Shown here piece after piece: positions 1 to 11,444 of a DNA stretch of 64,000 bases. Where the stretch lies: the NCBI GenBank assembly GCA_021613535.1, contig CP075494.1:2480001-2544000 (forward strand). The letters run 5' to 3'. Numbering within the stretch: the first letter of the stretch is position 1; the number at the start of each line of letters is the position of its first letter. The notes beneath the pieces were generated by a model. That model was not told the DNA's origin. It was given only the letters and a program-made list of their open reading frames with translations, and did not search any database. The DNA comes from Adineta vaga. Its lineage: Eukaryota; Rotifera. The position numbers were made by a program, and so were the translations under genes.

Positions 1-1850
1 TCTCCAGGTGCAACTCTACCAGATGATATACAGCTTGGACCACTGTCATCTTCACACGAAATGAATATTACAACTGACACCAAACAAGGATCACTGTCGC
101 CTACACCAACGTCTCTAAACTTTGTCTTAAAATTTCTGTTCGGCTGGCCAATAGTACTAGTCGTTACCATCCAATCGTATATTCCGTGGATTGGTTCAAT
201 CTATCTTTTATCCGATCAAATATCTTCTCCTTCAGGACCCAATGGTTTTATATCAACTGTTTACTTTTTTGCAGACGGTAAACGTGTGGCATTTCATTTA
301 CTGGCAGTATTAGCCCGTGATATCTTGCGTCTATTTCTTTATGTAGCCGGCTGTATTCTCGTCAAACGCTTCATTATTGGTAAATTTATAGAACAGAAAC
401 AAGAAGAACGCGAATCTACACTTAAAGCTAAGATTAGACACCAAATTCATCTTTTAAAACATTGGTTAATGAAAGAACTGTTACCCGGCGGTGATTTAAA
501 TGGTCTTTCTCATTTAATAGGTACACACTATGAATTGATTAGTATTATCTATCGTCTGCTCGGTGCTCGCATTGGAAAACTATCTACTGGCCTGGATCCG
601 GTTTAAATACCTACGAATACGATCTTCTAACTATTGAAGACGATGTTATTTTTGGTTCACGCTCCTACTTCGCATGTTCAAATAGTGATAAGACACGCAG
701 TAATAAAATTACTATTAAAAGTGGCTCGATGATTGCGGATCGATGTGTTCTATTGCCTGGTGTTACTGTCGAGAGAAATACAATTATGGGTAGTGGCAGT
801 CTAGGAAAGGAAAACACGACCTATCCAGCTGGTTCAATATGGATTGGATCGAAGGAGGGCAATGCAGTACTATGGAGTCATGGTGAAGAACAAGAGTCAA
901 CAATGAAAACAGAAACGATAACACCATTTGGCAAGGCATTCTACAAGCACGTAAAAACTGGTTTTTGGGTTATGCCACTGTGGTTACATGTCATTTATAA
1001 TTTGAGTCTGAATATCTTTCGAACGATTATTTGGTCCTCACCAATTATCGTCAGTATTCAACTGATCGCCCGTATTTTGAGACACATATCAGAATCATCG
1101 ACGCATACAATTGTTGAAATCGGTGTATACACATTCTTTCTACTTATTATTTTGCTTTCGTTTTTCTATGCAACAGTTGCATTAATAACAATAGTCACTG
1201 AGATTCTGTTCAAATGGTTACTATTTGGTCGACGTCAATCAGGTGAATATAATTGGGATCAATCATCCTACTGTCAGCGATGGCAGTTGTACATTGGAAT
1301 TCAACGTCTTCGACAAAATGTTTTAGAGCACTTCTGCGGCTCAGCCTATCTTTGTATCTATTATCGTAGTTTAGGCTCTCATATTGGTCGTAATGTTTGT
1401 CTCTATCCAACTGGTGGTGATCCAATGATGACTGAACCAGATCTAGTAACGATAGGCGATGACACCTGTGTCGATGATGCATCGATCATTTGTCATTTGA
1501 ATTCAAAAGGACGGTTTACCTTGAATCCTTTAGTTATTGGTAACCGATGTGTTCTAAGATCACAAAGTCGTCTGATGTCCGGTGCAAGTATGGAAGATGA
1601 TTCCACTCTGTTGGAACATACATTGATTATCAGTGGTGATGCAACAGACGAAGGAACAATATGGCAAGGATGGCCAGCGACAGATGTGACGAAAAAATTT
1701 CGTGGAAAACGAGTTTCTATGCAGATCGAGTATCGTCGTTCGATACGACGTCGTGACAGTGTTCTACATCATCAAGTTGCAAAAAATGATCCTTCAGCAA
1801 TAGTGATAACATTAGTCCCCGACGAAAATATTCAGAAAACTCAACTGTAA
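1..1850 (+). CDS. NRPS-like protein, C-terminal membrane/hexapeptide acyltransferase part (5' end outside window, one frameshift)
   Basis: The reading frame is open at base 1, so the N-terminal part (in this family an adenylation domain and carrier domain) lies to the left. Visible are four hydrophobic membrane segments and two left-handed beta-helix (hexapeptide) regions, recognisable by IYWPGSGLN, TIEDDVIFGSRS, IADRCVLLPGVTV, then LYPTGGDP and VTIGDDTCVDD. This is the layout of the Pls/PosA-type NRPS terminal region, which is thought to move an acyl group at the membrane. The frame breaks once, at the A4 run 577-580: one further A would continue the frame from IGK into IYWPG. That fits a sequencing length error or a recent lesion. 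The gene is intronless here and bacterial or fungal in type, so transfer is likely. The substrate is unknown. Confidence 0.72.
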
Positions 1851-2524
1851 AGACTATTTTTTTTATAAACATTGATAATTATCTTTGTTACATTTTATCC
1901 ACAAAAATACTATAATAATTTGAATTTGGAAATGTTTATAACTCTTCAGTTCACCATATTCCCGACATGTACACATGAACTTCAGCTTTTAAGAGTTAGA
2001 TAAAAAATGTGATGTATACTACATTCATTCTAATGCGTTGCTTATCCAGTAAAAATAATGTTTCGAAATTCAGATGAAACATTTGTACAATACGAAAAAA
2101 CGCGAAGTTTCTTTTATTGGGAAGAAGTAAAAGAATGTCTTATTTCATCGACAAAGCATCAAGGATTTTTTCTTATTAAAAGTCTCCGTTAAAAAAACGA
2201 AAAAACATGTTTTCTCTTTTCTTGTTGGTTGTTTGTTACTCCAGTCTGGAATATCGAAGAAAAGCATAACAATTTTTGCATCAATCGTCTTCTCGAAAGT
2301 AAAGAACTGTGAAATTACCCAGCAACTGTTTGATGTGCAATATAAATGCGCAAAAGAAAAAAAAGTAAAGAGACATACAGAATATAATCTATTGCATTTC
2401 ATTTCAATTCTTTCTGAGAAAGTAAAATCATCGTCGGTTTTTTTTGTTCGATTGACAAAATCAAAAAACAACATTTACGTCTATTAAATAATAAATTTCT
2501 CTATTTAAACTTATTTGATTAGAA
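1851..2524. other. AT-rich intergenic stretch
   Basis: Both strands carry short open frames, but they mirror each other and show no recognisable domain or codon pattern. No repeat or RNA gene was seen. Confidence 0.5.
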
Positions 2525-2992
2525 ATGAGTAATGAATTTAATATTCGTGTGGATGAAACTGTGCATTGGAAAGCTAATCAAATTGTTGCAGTTGATTATG
2601 TATACACCGAAACTCGTAAAAATGGTGAGCAACGTGATTATCACGTAGCAATTAAACGAGAAGATTATGAAAGATTAGCAGCGTCAATAACAACACCAAC
2701 AATGCCATTTAATAATTTTGCAAAAGTTTTACGACCATTTATGATGGGTAAATATGCCTCGGAGGATATACCTGAAGCATTTCGTTTATTAGATACTGAT
2801 CATTCAGGAACGATCGATATTGGAGAATTAGCTGTCTTTATGCCTGTTATTATACCTAATGCCAGTCCTTATTTGCTTCTTCATCATATTCAAAAAGCTG
2901 ATAAAAACTGTGATTATAAACTTAATTTGGAAGAATTTACTGAATTGATTAATCAAGGCATTGGTCGAGATATATCACTTGGACGTCTATGA
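2525..2992 (+). CDS. EF-hand calcium-binding protein, calmodulin-like
   Basis: A single-exon protein of 155 residues. Two EF-hand loops lie in the C-terminal half: DTDHSGTIDIGE near residues 90-101 is a canonical 12-residue calcium loop with D1, D3, S5 and E12. DKNCDYKLNLEE near residues 126-137 also has acidic or amide ligands at 1, 3, 5 and 12. The N-terminal 80 residues are not recognisable as EF-hands. Proteins of this type are small cytosolic calcium sensors. No signal peptide or membrane segment is present. The start is the first in-frame ATG after an AT-rich leader. Its target is unknown. Confidence 0.85.
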   Translation: MSNEFNIRVDETVHWKANQIVAVDYVYTETRKNGEQRDYHVAIKREDYERLAASITTPTMPFNNFAKVLRPFMMGKYASEDIPEAFRLLDTDHSGTIDIGELAVFMPVIIPNASPYLLLHHIQKADKNCDYKLNLEEFTELINQGIGRDISLGRL

Positions 2993-4253
2993 AAAAGAAA
3001 ACGAAATATATTTCATGAAAACAATAGTGTTTACAATTGTAGAATATGTTTTTATTAGAGTGAAATAGTTTTTTTTTAAATCAGCGCTAAACGGCGATTT
3101 TTTTGTGAAACTGTTATCGTAGGAAGTGTAAGAGAAGACATGAGTCGATTCATCGTTTTGATGATTATTTATTCTTGGATAAAATTAGAAACAAAACTTA
3201 TATAGATGTGTATTAAGAAACCACCGAAGAATTGAAACAGAACCGAGTAAAACTAAAACGCCTCCTACATCCGTTTTTGATATTATTGCTATACGTTTGT
3301 ATTTTTCTCCAGAGTGAATTTGCTTTGACAATTCTGCAAACTCATTATTTATTGGCCTATGGTAGCACTGGAATTGGATCAAGTCTAACAAGATCAACCG
3401 GCCCGTAGAGATGGAAATTCTTCAATAGACTCTTCTTTGTCGATGATGTTTCTGGCAATAAAAAACCTAACATAGCGTACACAATTGATAAAATAAGGCG
3501 CTTCGAAAGTACACCCTCCCACGACATTCTCTCCTCTATTTGTTTCTTTTTATCATAACTTTTGTAAAATAACTTCAGTTTTATTACATTGTGATCGTTT
3601 TTACTACACTGAAATAAAACTCTCAAGCCATATCTCTACTATAGACAATAACTTTTATACAAAGTATCATAGCACAGAAATAAACATGGTGGACAGATTT
3701 TTGTTCGTAGGTATATCTCATATGTGGATTCATATTTCTATAAAGTGTTTGTCGAAAGAGTTCGAGATATATGGTGCTAGTTTGTTATCATATATATCTA
3801 GTTTTGATTACTCTCTTTTTTCTTATTCTTTGTACATAAAACGTCATCAAAACTTAACTAAGAAAAGAATTAATAATCAGAAAGTTTGGCAACTCTGATG
3901 ATAGAGGTAAAATATTATCGTGAAGATCTTTTAGGGCTTCAATCACGAGAACCTGTAATTATATTCATGATAATATTGCTGCACCAGAAAGGAGTGCTGA
4001 TTGAACATATGGTGTAGAACTTCGAGATACTGGTATTGTCAAGTATTTTGAAAAGGAAAAAAAGGTTCTCTTCAATTATTCACTCTTAGATACATATGGA
4101 TTTTTACTATCAGAAGTTAAAATTATTTCAAGTGATCAAGAAACAATAGCTGATGAATTAGCTTTGTTGAAATATATTGAAGAACATGTTTAGAGTGTAG
4201 GTGTGAATGTAGATACATGTGTTTGAAAAAAAAACATACGCTGACATCGAATT
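2993..4253. other. Intergenic, with a possible coding relic near 3960-4190
   Basis: Most of this stretch shows nothing coding. Between about 4010 and 4190 on the plus strand one frame reads like protein (FEKEKKVLFNYSLLDTYGF, then a stretch ending KYIEEHV and a stop). It has no start and no recognised family. It may be the tail of a dead gene. Confidence 0.3.
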
Positions 4254-5984
4254 CTATCGAAGAGATAAATAGATCGAGAGAGCAAATATGAAAATGAATA
4301 GAAATAAAACAATAATTTTTTTCCAAAGTAACTTGAATAATGTTTGATTGTTGATAGATATCACTATATGTTCTTGTTCTTCTATTTGTTCAAATGATAA
4401 TAATTGAAAATGTTCATCAGTTGATTGATCTATTGAAATATTTTCACATGTCAAAGAATTTTGTGATGTATCGAAAGAAATGTGATCGAGTGCAATTTTC
4501 GAAAGAATATCGAAATCAAATGACCATATAAATATAAATAATGTTGTACAAATAAGTCCTTGAGTAATAATCATGCCAAGCCAAAATCCATAAATACCCA
4601 TTCGAACTTTAAACATTAGAACAAGAACCTCAAGATAGTATAAAGAGCAGCCCATATGATAAGATTTTGAGCAAATGAAATTGTATTTGTAGTAGCTTGA
4701 AAAATATATGGTAAAAAATAATAAATAAGAAGAAGAAGAATTAGATTTATTATTGATAGAATTATTGTTAATGTGCATGTAACATTTTTTGTATTGATCA
4801 CTTTTGTTGATCGATTAGCACCAAGATTTTGTCCAATAAGAATATTTCCTGCTTCACCAATTGCCATCATATTTAAAGATAAAAAACAAATTATTTGTAC
4901 AACAATTGCTTGTGCAGAAAGTGAACGAGGACTTAAAGATGCTGCAAATATATTACCAAGTTCAAATGACCACGTTGTTATTCTACAAAAAGAATCAAAA
5001 TATAAATAAAGGATATAGAATATTATCTTATTATTTGTGAAAAAGTTTCGTCTTTTGAATTATTTTTTCTATTTCTTGATGATTATTTAGAATATTCTTC
5101 GTGTTTTTATAAATCTTACATAGAGGAAACAACACCAGGAAGAGCTAATTTTATATAAATATTCCATTCTTGAAGACAAGCATGAGTTATTGGATACCAT
5201 GCTTCTTTATATAGAGATGACATTCGAATATAACTAATTGCACCAATAACAATACTTAAATATGCTAAACTAATTGATATAGGTGCTGTATAAATATTCA
5301 TTTGAGTATAAAAAAGAAATCTATAATGAAATATTATATTAATTATATTTGCAATAAGATTTATAATTAATGTTGGTAATATTTTTTCTGTACTTGAAAT
5401 ATATGCTCGAAGTGAAAGTGCAAGAGCATCTAATGGTACAAGTGGTAAATAATAATAAAGAATATTATTAGTTAAAATAATAGAATTTTGATCTTTCATA
5501 ATTAATTTCTAAAAATAAATTCAAATCATATATTTTCATACCAACGATAGGTATAGGTTGAGATAAAGAACCGATAACCACAGTTTCAAATTATTAAAAA
5601 TAACTTACTATGTTCAATAAGATTGACCAAATAATAAAACAAATATAAACGGAAATAATAATACTACGTTGTAATACAACGCCCATTTTCTCCATAACAT
5701 TGTGGTAAAAGTGTTTCACTTCCATACATAATTCCAATCATAATTGTATTACTTATTAAACTATAAATTGTAAATGCTAATAATATAGTTGATATTGACC
5801 ATATAGAAAATAAATAAGCGAATGTAAACATTATTGTCATTTTACTTAATTCTTTTGCATCACTTCGAAAACCTAATGGATACAATTTTTCAATGAATTT
5901 TAATTTATTATTATTATTATTCATTGTTGAAATATAAACAGATATAATCTGAAATGAATCAAGAGTAGTTTCAAATAAATTCAT
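4254..5984 (-). pseudogene. MATE-family multidrug/organic cation exporter, decayed
   Basis: Separate pieces align in order with MATE transporters: an N-terminal part (YPLGFRSDAKEL, then SETLLPQCYGENG), a middle part (TAPISISLAYLSIVIGA, EWNIYIKLALPGVVSSM) and a C-terminal part (FELGNIFAASLSPRSLSAQA, then AIGEAGNILIGQNLGA). The joint at about 4984/5112 is a normal GT-AG intron. Exon 1 breaks at the T4 run 5686-5689 (one base too many). Near 4630 the frame shifts, and about 40 residues that should lie between AALYTIL and the final helices are missing. MATE proteins export drugs or metabolites using proton or sodium gradients. With a frameshift and a deletion this copy is probably dead. It is divergent from KamA's start by only a short gap, on the same strand. 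Confidence 0.75.
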
Positions 5985-6000
5985 AGAATTATTTTCTTAA

Positions 6001-6016
6001 TATATATATATATATT
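6001..6016. repeat. (TA)n microsatellite
   Basis: A short run of alternating TA lies just upstream of the MATE pseudogene start. Confidence 0.7.
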
Positions 6017-6068
6017 GTAGATAGAATAGATACATAAACAGTGAATAATACAAAAACAAAATTTACTT

Positions 6069-7404
6069 TTAATTAAACATGATTTGTCTATTTGATGTTA
6101 TTGATTGAGAATTATTTTGATTATCAAGATTAAGAATTTGTTCATTGAGTAATGGAATAAATTGTTTCGCATTATAGTTTTGATATTCATTTGAAATCTT
6201 TCGAAGTGGATCAAAATAAAAAAATAAATTTGAATTTTCTCTATTTTGTTGTGTAATTTGTGGTGAACGAAAAATACTAATTCCTGTTTGACGATCATAA
6301 CTATCAAATGAAGAAACAAGTCGTTTTCCTCCACCATTTGGTAAATCTACAACAAATTGTGGCATATTAAATCCAGCCGTTGATCCTCGAAGTAATTTTT
6401 CAAGTTCAATCGCACGATAAAGTGAAGTTCGAAATTCTTCTGCACCTGAAATCATATCATGTAAATAAATATTTAATTAATTCATAAAGTATATCAATAT
6501 TATCATTAATATCACGTAATAAAACACTTTGATTTCGAACATAAATATTCGATTTATAAAGTTTATCAGCTGCAAGTTTTGTTAGATAAGTTATTTCATT
6601 TGGATGATTAATATGTGTATGAATTGCAATGGATTTAAATTGATTACGAGCGAATTCATTTAGTTTAACTAAAGATTGAAACCAATCATTATCACTGAGA
6701 ATTTTCATTGGCATAACTGATAAACCTTTTGTTGCAAATCGAATTCTTCGTATGTGTTCAATTGATAATAAACGTTTACCTAATTCGAAAAGAGTATGAG
6801 CAGGAAGAAGATAAACTTCACCACCACTAACAACAACATCTTCAATTTCTTCATGTTGTTCAATATAATTATAAATTTTTTCATAACGAGATTTTCCGGG
6901 AATAAATTTTTGTTTCTTATTTAATATTTCCGTATTTTTTCCAATTGAATAACTACGTGTACAAAATCGACAATAAGCTGGACATATTGAACTGGTTAAG
7001 AAAAGAACTTTATCATTATATCGATGAATAAGACCATCAACAGGTGAATTTATTTGTTCATTTAATGAATCGAATTTTAATAATGGATGATCATTTTCTA
7101 TTGTACTATGAACGGGTAAAAATTGTTTTCGTATCGGACAATTATATGGATCATTCCAATTCAATAATGATATTAAATATGAAGTTATTTTAATTGCCAT
7201 TGTTGATGAAGATTGAGATCGATGGACATCAGACCAAAATTCTGAAGTTTGATCAGCTAAATTTATAATTGTATTATTATTTAATGTATCTCTTGCTTGC
7301 TAATTATGATTAAGAAAATCAGATTCATTGATTGTTTTGTATAATAATGTTTTTGTCTAGAAAATATTCGAATATAAGCGAGAATAATTAAAACGCGATG
7401 ACAT
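6069..7404 (-). pseudogene. kamA: L-lysine 2,3-aminomutase (radical SAM), decayed
   Basis: The core is clear: the radical-SAM cluster motif CPAYCRFC (CX3CX2C), RYNDKVLFL before it, SGGE, HTHINHP, YVRNQSVLL, and LPNGGGKR, which carries the PLP-binding lysine. The enzyme converts lysine to beta-lysine. The reading frame runs from an ATG at 7404 with two in-frame TAG codons (7357-7359 and 7300-7302). A frameshift with loss of a few codons occurs near 6470, between ELIKYLF and IYLHDM. About 60-70 residues expected between EFW and KITSYLISLLNW are missing. Either TAG could be bypassed by an unseen intron, but the deletion and the shift together argue for a dead gene. The sequence resembles fungal-type copies, suggesting transfer. 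Confidence 0.8.
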
Positions 7405-8094
7405 TCTTATGCAAAAATTTGTTCAATAGATGATGATAGATGAACTTTATTTATATTCACGCGTTCGTCCGATGAATTCGAAATGAATAACGCGAATTGT
7501 ATTGGTTAATCATATCAAGGCAAAAGAAGCTCAATACATTATTGCATCCACAGAAAAATCTAACAAACCATTTTCATATTTTTTAAATTTTAAAAAATTG
7601 TCAGATTTCAGTCGAAATCATGTCTCCTACTATTCGTCGTATGCACGCTGAACTCGCTAGTATGCTATATTCACATCATCTAAAATTGTTTACTGTTCGA
7701 TTTGGAATAATTAAAGATGCCGCTATTTCTGTAATATATATTCTAAACCAATTCTATAATGAAAAGAAAAATCGAGAACAAGGGATAAGATGCGATTATT
7801 TTTGTCTCACTATCCTTTGTTTCCACTTTGTGGACATATTTTTATACCAATTAAGGAAAAGAAAACACGGTTAAACCAATGAAAGAATAATATATTTGTT
7901 CTCCTTTCGAGATTAAGATGATTCGTATTACTATAACGAATTGTTGTTTGACCAGCATATGTATATATAAATACACGAATTCAGTTCAAAATCATCCTAG
8001 TCCATTTCCAAGTAAATTTTATGAGAGAAAGACAGTATAACGGATTTGAGGAAGATGCAATCGATTCATCTAATTTAATCTTTTGTATAACTGA
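7405..8094. other. Intergenic, nothing recognised
   Basis: The spacer lies between the divergent KamA and Ddl genes. It would hold both promoters, but no specific element can be named. Confidence 0.4.
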
Positions 8095-8149
8095 TTGAAT
8101 ACTTTTTTTCTGTTTCTTGTAGATATTGATATACTATCAAAATCCAAAA

Positions 8150-9191
8150 TGAAAATATTATTGCCGATTCTTACTGAATTAAATATCGCAATTGTTTATA
8201 ATTTAAAACGAAATGCAAATGATGAGAGCGAAGGAGAATTCGATTCTCAAACAACAATTGATACAATACAATCGACAATAAATGAGTTAGACTATAAAAA
8301 TGTTTTTCAAATCGAAGCGAATAAAAATCTCGTGGAAAATTTACCCAAACATCAAATTGATGTCGTTTTGAATATTGCAGAAGGATCAAATAAACGATCA
8401 GGTGAATCTCAACTTCCAGTTATTTGTGATTTATTAATTAAATATTGAACATACTAGAAGTGATGCAACAACAATGGCTATTACACACGATAAATTATTA
8501 GCAAAAAGATTATTAATTCAAGATAATATTTTAACACCAAAATATATTATTTACAATGGTCAATGTGTAACAAAAGAAATCAGATCTTCACTTCGTTTCC
8601 CAATTATTATCAAGCCAAGTCATGAAGAAACTTCAATGGGTATTGATAATATCCGTAGTACATACAATTGATGATCTGCAAACAATTGCAATGAATAAAT
8701 GGAAAAAATATCAACAACCTATTCTTTGTGAAGAATACATTGTAGGAAAAGAATATACTATTGCAGTATTTGGCGATGAAAACTCCAGTTTAAATGATCT
8801 GGAAATTATTGGTCCAGCAGAAATTTCATGGAAAAATGGTGATTGTTATACAATTTATACATATGAATTTAAACAATCATTTAATCATGTGGATTCAATT
8901 TGTGCTGTTAAATTTGATACTGAGGAACAAATGTCAAATGTATGTCTATTTGCAAAACGAGTTTTCATGTCTCTTGGATGTCGAGATATATGTCGAATTG
9001 ATTTTCATATTGATCATCAAGGTTCAATTTATTTCCTTGAACTAAATGGTTTATCAGGTCTTACACCCAACTATTCTGATCTAGTCCTTATGGCAAATAA
9101 ATGTGGAATGTCATATAAAGCAATTATTAAACGTGTATTAACACCAGCAGTGAATCGATATGCTGAGAAGAAATTAGCAAAAACTGAGTAA
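8150..9191 (+). pseudogene. ddl: D-alanine--D-alanine ligase (ATP-grasp), two frameshifts
   Basis: The protein begins MKILLPILTELNIAIVYN after a possible splice acceptor (TTTCTTGTAG, ending near 8121). Family landmarks are present: DVVLNIAEGSNKRSGESQLP, MAITHDKLLAKRLL, FPIIIKPSHEETSMG, ILCEEYIVGKEYT, and the ATP-grasp end CRIDFHIDHQG...FLELNGLSGLTP. The frame shifts near 8440 (one extra A, before IEHTRSDATT) and near 8656 (one extra C, between GIDNI and VVHTIDD). Ddl makes the dipeptide used in bacterial cell walls; bdelloids are known to carry Ddl genes from bacteria (Gladyshev, Meselson and Arkhipova 2008). Both shifts are single-base, so the copy could be intact in the animal. Otherwise it is recently dead. 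Confidence 0.85.
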
Positions 9192-9293
9192 ATCCATTTT
9201 ACAATAAAATATGTAATATTCTATTATTTGATTGATTCAATATTCATATCTATGCTCAATAAAAGTGTAGATAAAAGTATGATATACTTGAAT

Positions 9294-9318
9294 CTTGAAG
9301 GTGTGGGTGTGAGCGTGG
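9294..9318. repeat. Telomere-like (TGTGGG) repeat, single arm
   Basis: CTTGAAGGTGTGGGTGTGAG followed by GTGGTATT. It matches one arm of the palindromic family described elsewhere; no clear opposing arm is visible. Confidence 0.6.
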
Positions 9319-9429
9319 TATTCCATTGGTCTATTTGTGATCAATAGGATTATTCTTTCGCCATACTATAGCTTCACATTGATTAAGCAGATTTTCAGCT
9401 TCTGTTAAAATCTAACATAACCTTGTTCA

Positions 9430-9600
9430 TTGAACAATGATTCATCAAAATCTCTTAATAGTTCGTGGAATAATCAATCACGAACATTTTCGAATCAAAT
9501 TATTCAATATTGGGTTAGTATAGCTAAAGTTGGAAAATCATTATCATCATGGTCGAATTATGATTTATTAATACCAAAATATTTTTACATAATACCTTTT
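9430..9600 (+). pseudogene. Carboxylesterase C-terminal fragment
   Basis: The frame reads SNQIIQYWVSIAKVGKSLSS then SWSNYDLLIPKYF. This resembles the C-terminal signature of carboxylesterases (a tryptophan, an FAKTG-like motif, then a W-x-x-Y pattern). No catalytic Ser, Glu or His region is present. The fragment is bounded by telomere-like repeats at 9294-9318 and 9601-9619, so it looks like a scrap left at a repaired break. Confidence 0.45.
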
Positions 9601-10655
9601 CTTGAGGGTGTGGGTGTAGTCATGATTTGCGGTGTTCCTGTCCAGAAAGGAATTGGTGTAAGAGCAGCGTTACTACCAAGTGTTGTCGAATTCTTAATGG
9701 TTCTTGATTCCTTGTAACGACGCCACGGTGGTAAATTCCACGATGGTTTCCATACAGATACTCTCGTAGCTGTACCTGATGCACGGTTATCAAAACGGAT
9801 CTGAATAGCACCGTTATTCCAGACACTAACATCAACTAAGTTGTGGGTGGTGTTGGCATTTAGAAAAAGGCCATAGCCAACGTTGTCGTAAATCATCACA
9901 TTGGTGACATTCGTAATACAGTCATTGACATTAGCCATGCCGTTGTCATTAGCCCAGAAACGACCATTATTAACTGTGCATGAGATTGTATCATGTGACG
10001 AGAAACCTTCATCGAGATTGTTGTAACCTGTGATGTTCTCGAAGATGATATTAATGCCATAACCATGAAGATTGAAACCATCATTTAAACTACCAGTGGC
10101 GATTATGTTACGATAGACATGGTGAGAAGTACTAGTGATAGCAACAACGAACCATCGAGTAGAGATTTCCCAACCGTTAGTCGAAGTTCCAAGAGTAAGT
10201 TCGAAAGTTTTCCCATCATCCCGCAATTGGATAGGTCCAAGAAAGTTACCAGTATTTTCATCCTGAAGAATACGTCGACCATCCTTTGTAATAACGACTG
10301 GTTCCGTGTCGAATGGTTTTGAAAGTGTGTAGATCCAAGCTTTACCATCGAATGTGAAACGCATCGAATCAAAACCAGTAATAGTCTCACCATTGCCTTC
10401 AACTATAATAGGAGCTATGATGGTACCATTTTTCTTAATATTGAGAATCTCGCGATAGGGACCACTGCCTTTAACCAAGATAATTGTGTCACCAGGAGCA
10501 ACAAAGGCGACTGCAGAAGCAATTGTTTTGTATGGAGTGCCACCACGTTGATCGACAAACAGTTGTCGACTAGAAAACAGATTAAACACATAAACAGAGG
10601 ATGACTTCAAGAATATTAAAAAAGACCAATACAACATGGTTAATCTATCTTCCAA
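9585..10655 (-). CDS. Right-handed beta-helix (pectin-lyase fold) protein, probably secreted
   Basis: A 356-residue intronless protein. After a hydrophobic N-terminal segment (YWSFLIFLKSSSVYVFNLF, probably a signal peptide; the Met at residue 8 may be the true start) comes FVDQRGGTPYKTIASAVAFV and APGDTIILVKGSGPY. This is the DUF1565-like opening of parallel beta-helix proteins. It is followed by repeated coils (HHVYRNIIATGSLNDGF, GINIIFENITGYNNLDEG, NVMIYDNVGYGLFLNAN). Such folds are common in polysaccharide lyases and other carbohydrate-acting enzymes; no catalytic set can be assigned. The last ten or so residues (TTPTPS...) are encoded by a telomere-like repeat at 9601-9619, so the native C-terminus may have been replaced. 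A bacterial origin is likely. Confidence 0.7.
   Translation of the reverse strand: MEDRLTMLYWSFLIFLKSSSVYVFNLFSSRQLFVDQRGGTPYKTIASAVAFVAPGDTIILVKGSGPYREILNIKKNGTIIAPIIVEGNGETITGFDSMRFTFDGKAWIYTLSKPFDTEPVVITKDGRRILQDENTGNFLGPIQLRDDGKTFELTLGTSTNGWEISTRWFVVAITSTSHHVYRNIIATGSLNDGFNLHGYGINIIFENITGYNNLDEGFSSHDTISCTVNNGRFWANDNGMANVNDCITNVTNVMIYDNVGYGLFLNANTTHNLVDVSVWNNGAIQIRFDNRASGTATRVSVWKPSWNLPPWRRYKESRTIKNSTTLGSNAALTPIPFWTGTPQIMTTPTPSRKGIM
9601..9619. repeat. Telomere-like repeat at the 3' end of the beta-helix gene
   Basis: CTTGAGGGTGTGGGTGTAG. It encodes the final residues of the beta-helix frame on the minus strand. Confidence 0.65.
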
Positions 10656-11372
10656 TCAAATGGATAGAAATCTATCAAGATCGATAGTTTTTACCTAATT
10701 TGTCTTGTTTGTTGCTGATAAGTATTATCTACAATAATACATCATAGAATTGTATCCTGACAAAGAAATAGATAATTGGTCATACGAACGTACCTGCCAC
10801 TGCAAAAAGTAATAGGCCGATTACAAGAAAATGAAAAACGTATTGGTACATCATATTGCAGATTCTAATATCTAAATAGAGAATAGCGCATTTTTATAAA
10901 TCTCTATTCTATTGTTATTCGATACTATAGTGTACTTTTATTTTGAAGAGGAATAATATTAAAAGCAATAGGGGATTAAATTTTCAATTTAGATGACATT
11001 ATAAATAGAAATACTAATAGAATTTCGGAATCATTGTAATTGCTTCAAAAAATAGGAAAATGGGTGAGGGTAGCATATTTACACATCGATCTTATTCTCA
11101 TTCTCCACATCCTACATTGTTGTGTGCTATATACTAAGAAAAAAAGTCCAAAGTCAATTCAAAATAGCACACAATGGCCTTCCATAACTACTAAGCTCAT
11201 CAATCTTTTTCAAAACCGGTACTATGTTCGTACAATTAACATCTCATTAAAAATAGTTGAAAATATCTACATATATTTCACATATTCACATTCAATTGAG
11301 AAGAATGTATTCCCCACTAAGCACACATCGTTTGATCTAATTGTTATGCTACTTTGAGATAGAATAAAACAT
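10656..11372. other. Intergenic, nothing recognised
   Basis: AT-rich DNA. A 105-codon open frame near 11040-11357 has no recognisable features and is not called. Confidence 0.4.
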
Positions 11373-11444
11373 CCCTCTGTAATGTAATGGTCATCAGGTT
11401 TGATTGTAGCTCAAACAATCTCGGTTCGATTCCGAGCGGATGGA
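11373..11444 (+). tRNA. tRNA-like gene, anticodon GUA by position (Tyr?), possibly a tRNA pseudogene
   Basis: The T arm is perfect (CTCGG, TTCGATT, CCGAG) and includes a consensus Pol III B box (GGTTCGATTCC). The anticodon arm pairs TTTGA with TCAAA around the loop TTGTAGC, giving GTA. The acceptor stem CCCTCTG/CGGATGG pairs six of seven positions. The D stem is poor. A T4 run at 11450-11453 follows, a typical Pol III stop. Animal tRNA-Tyr genes normally have an intron and a different D arm, so the identity is doubtful. Confidence 0.4.

Noticed and set aside
1210-1482. Minus-strand open frame within the NRPS-like gene
   Set aside because: Opposite-strand shadow of the hexapeptide coding region.
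11040-11357. 105-codon open frame
   Set aside because: No start context, domain or signal; composition is like surrounding spacer.
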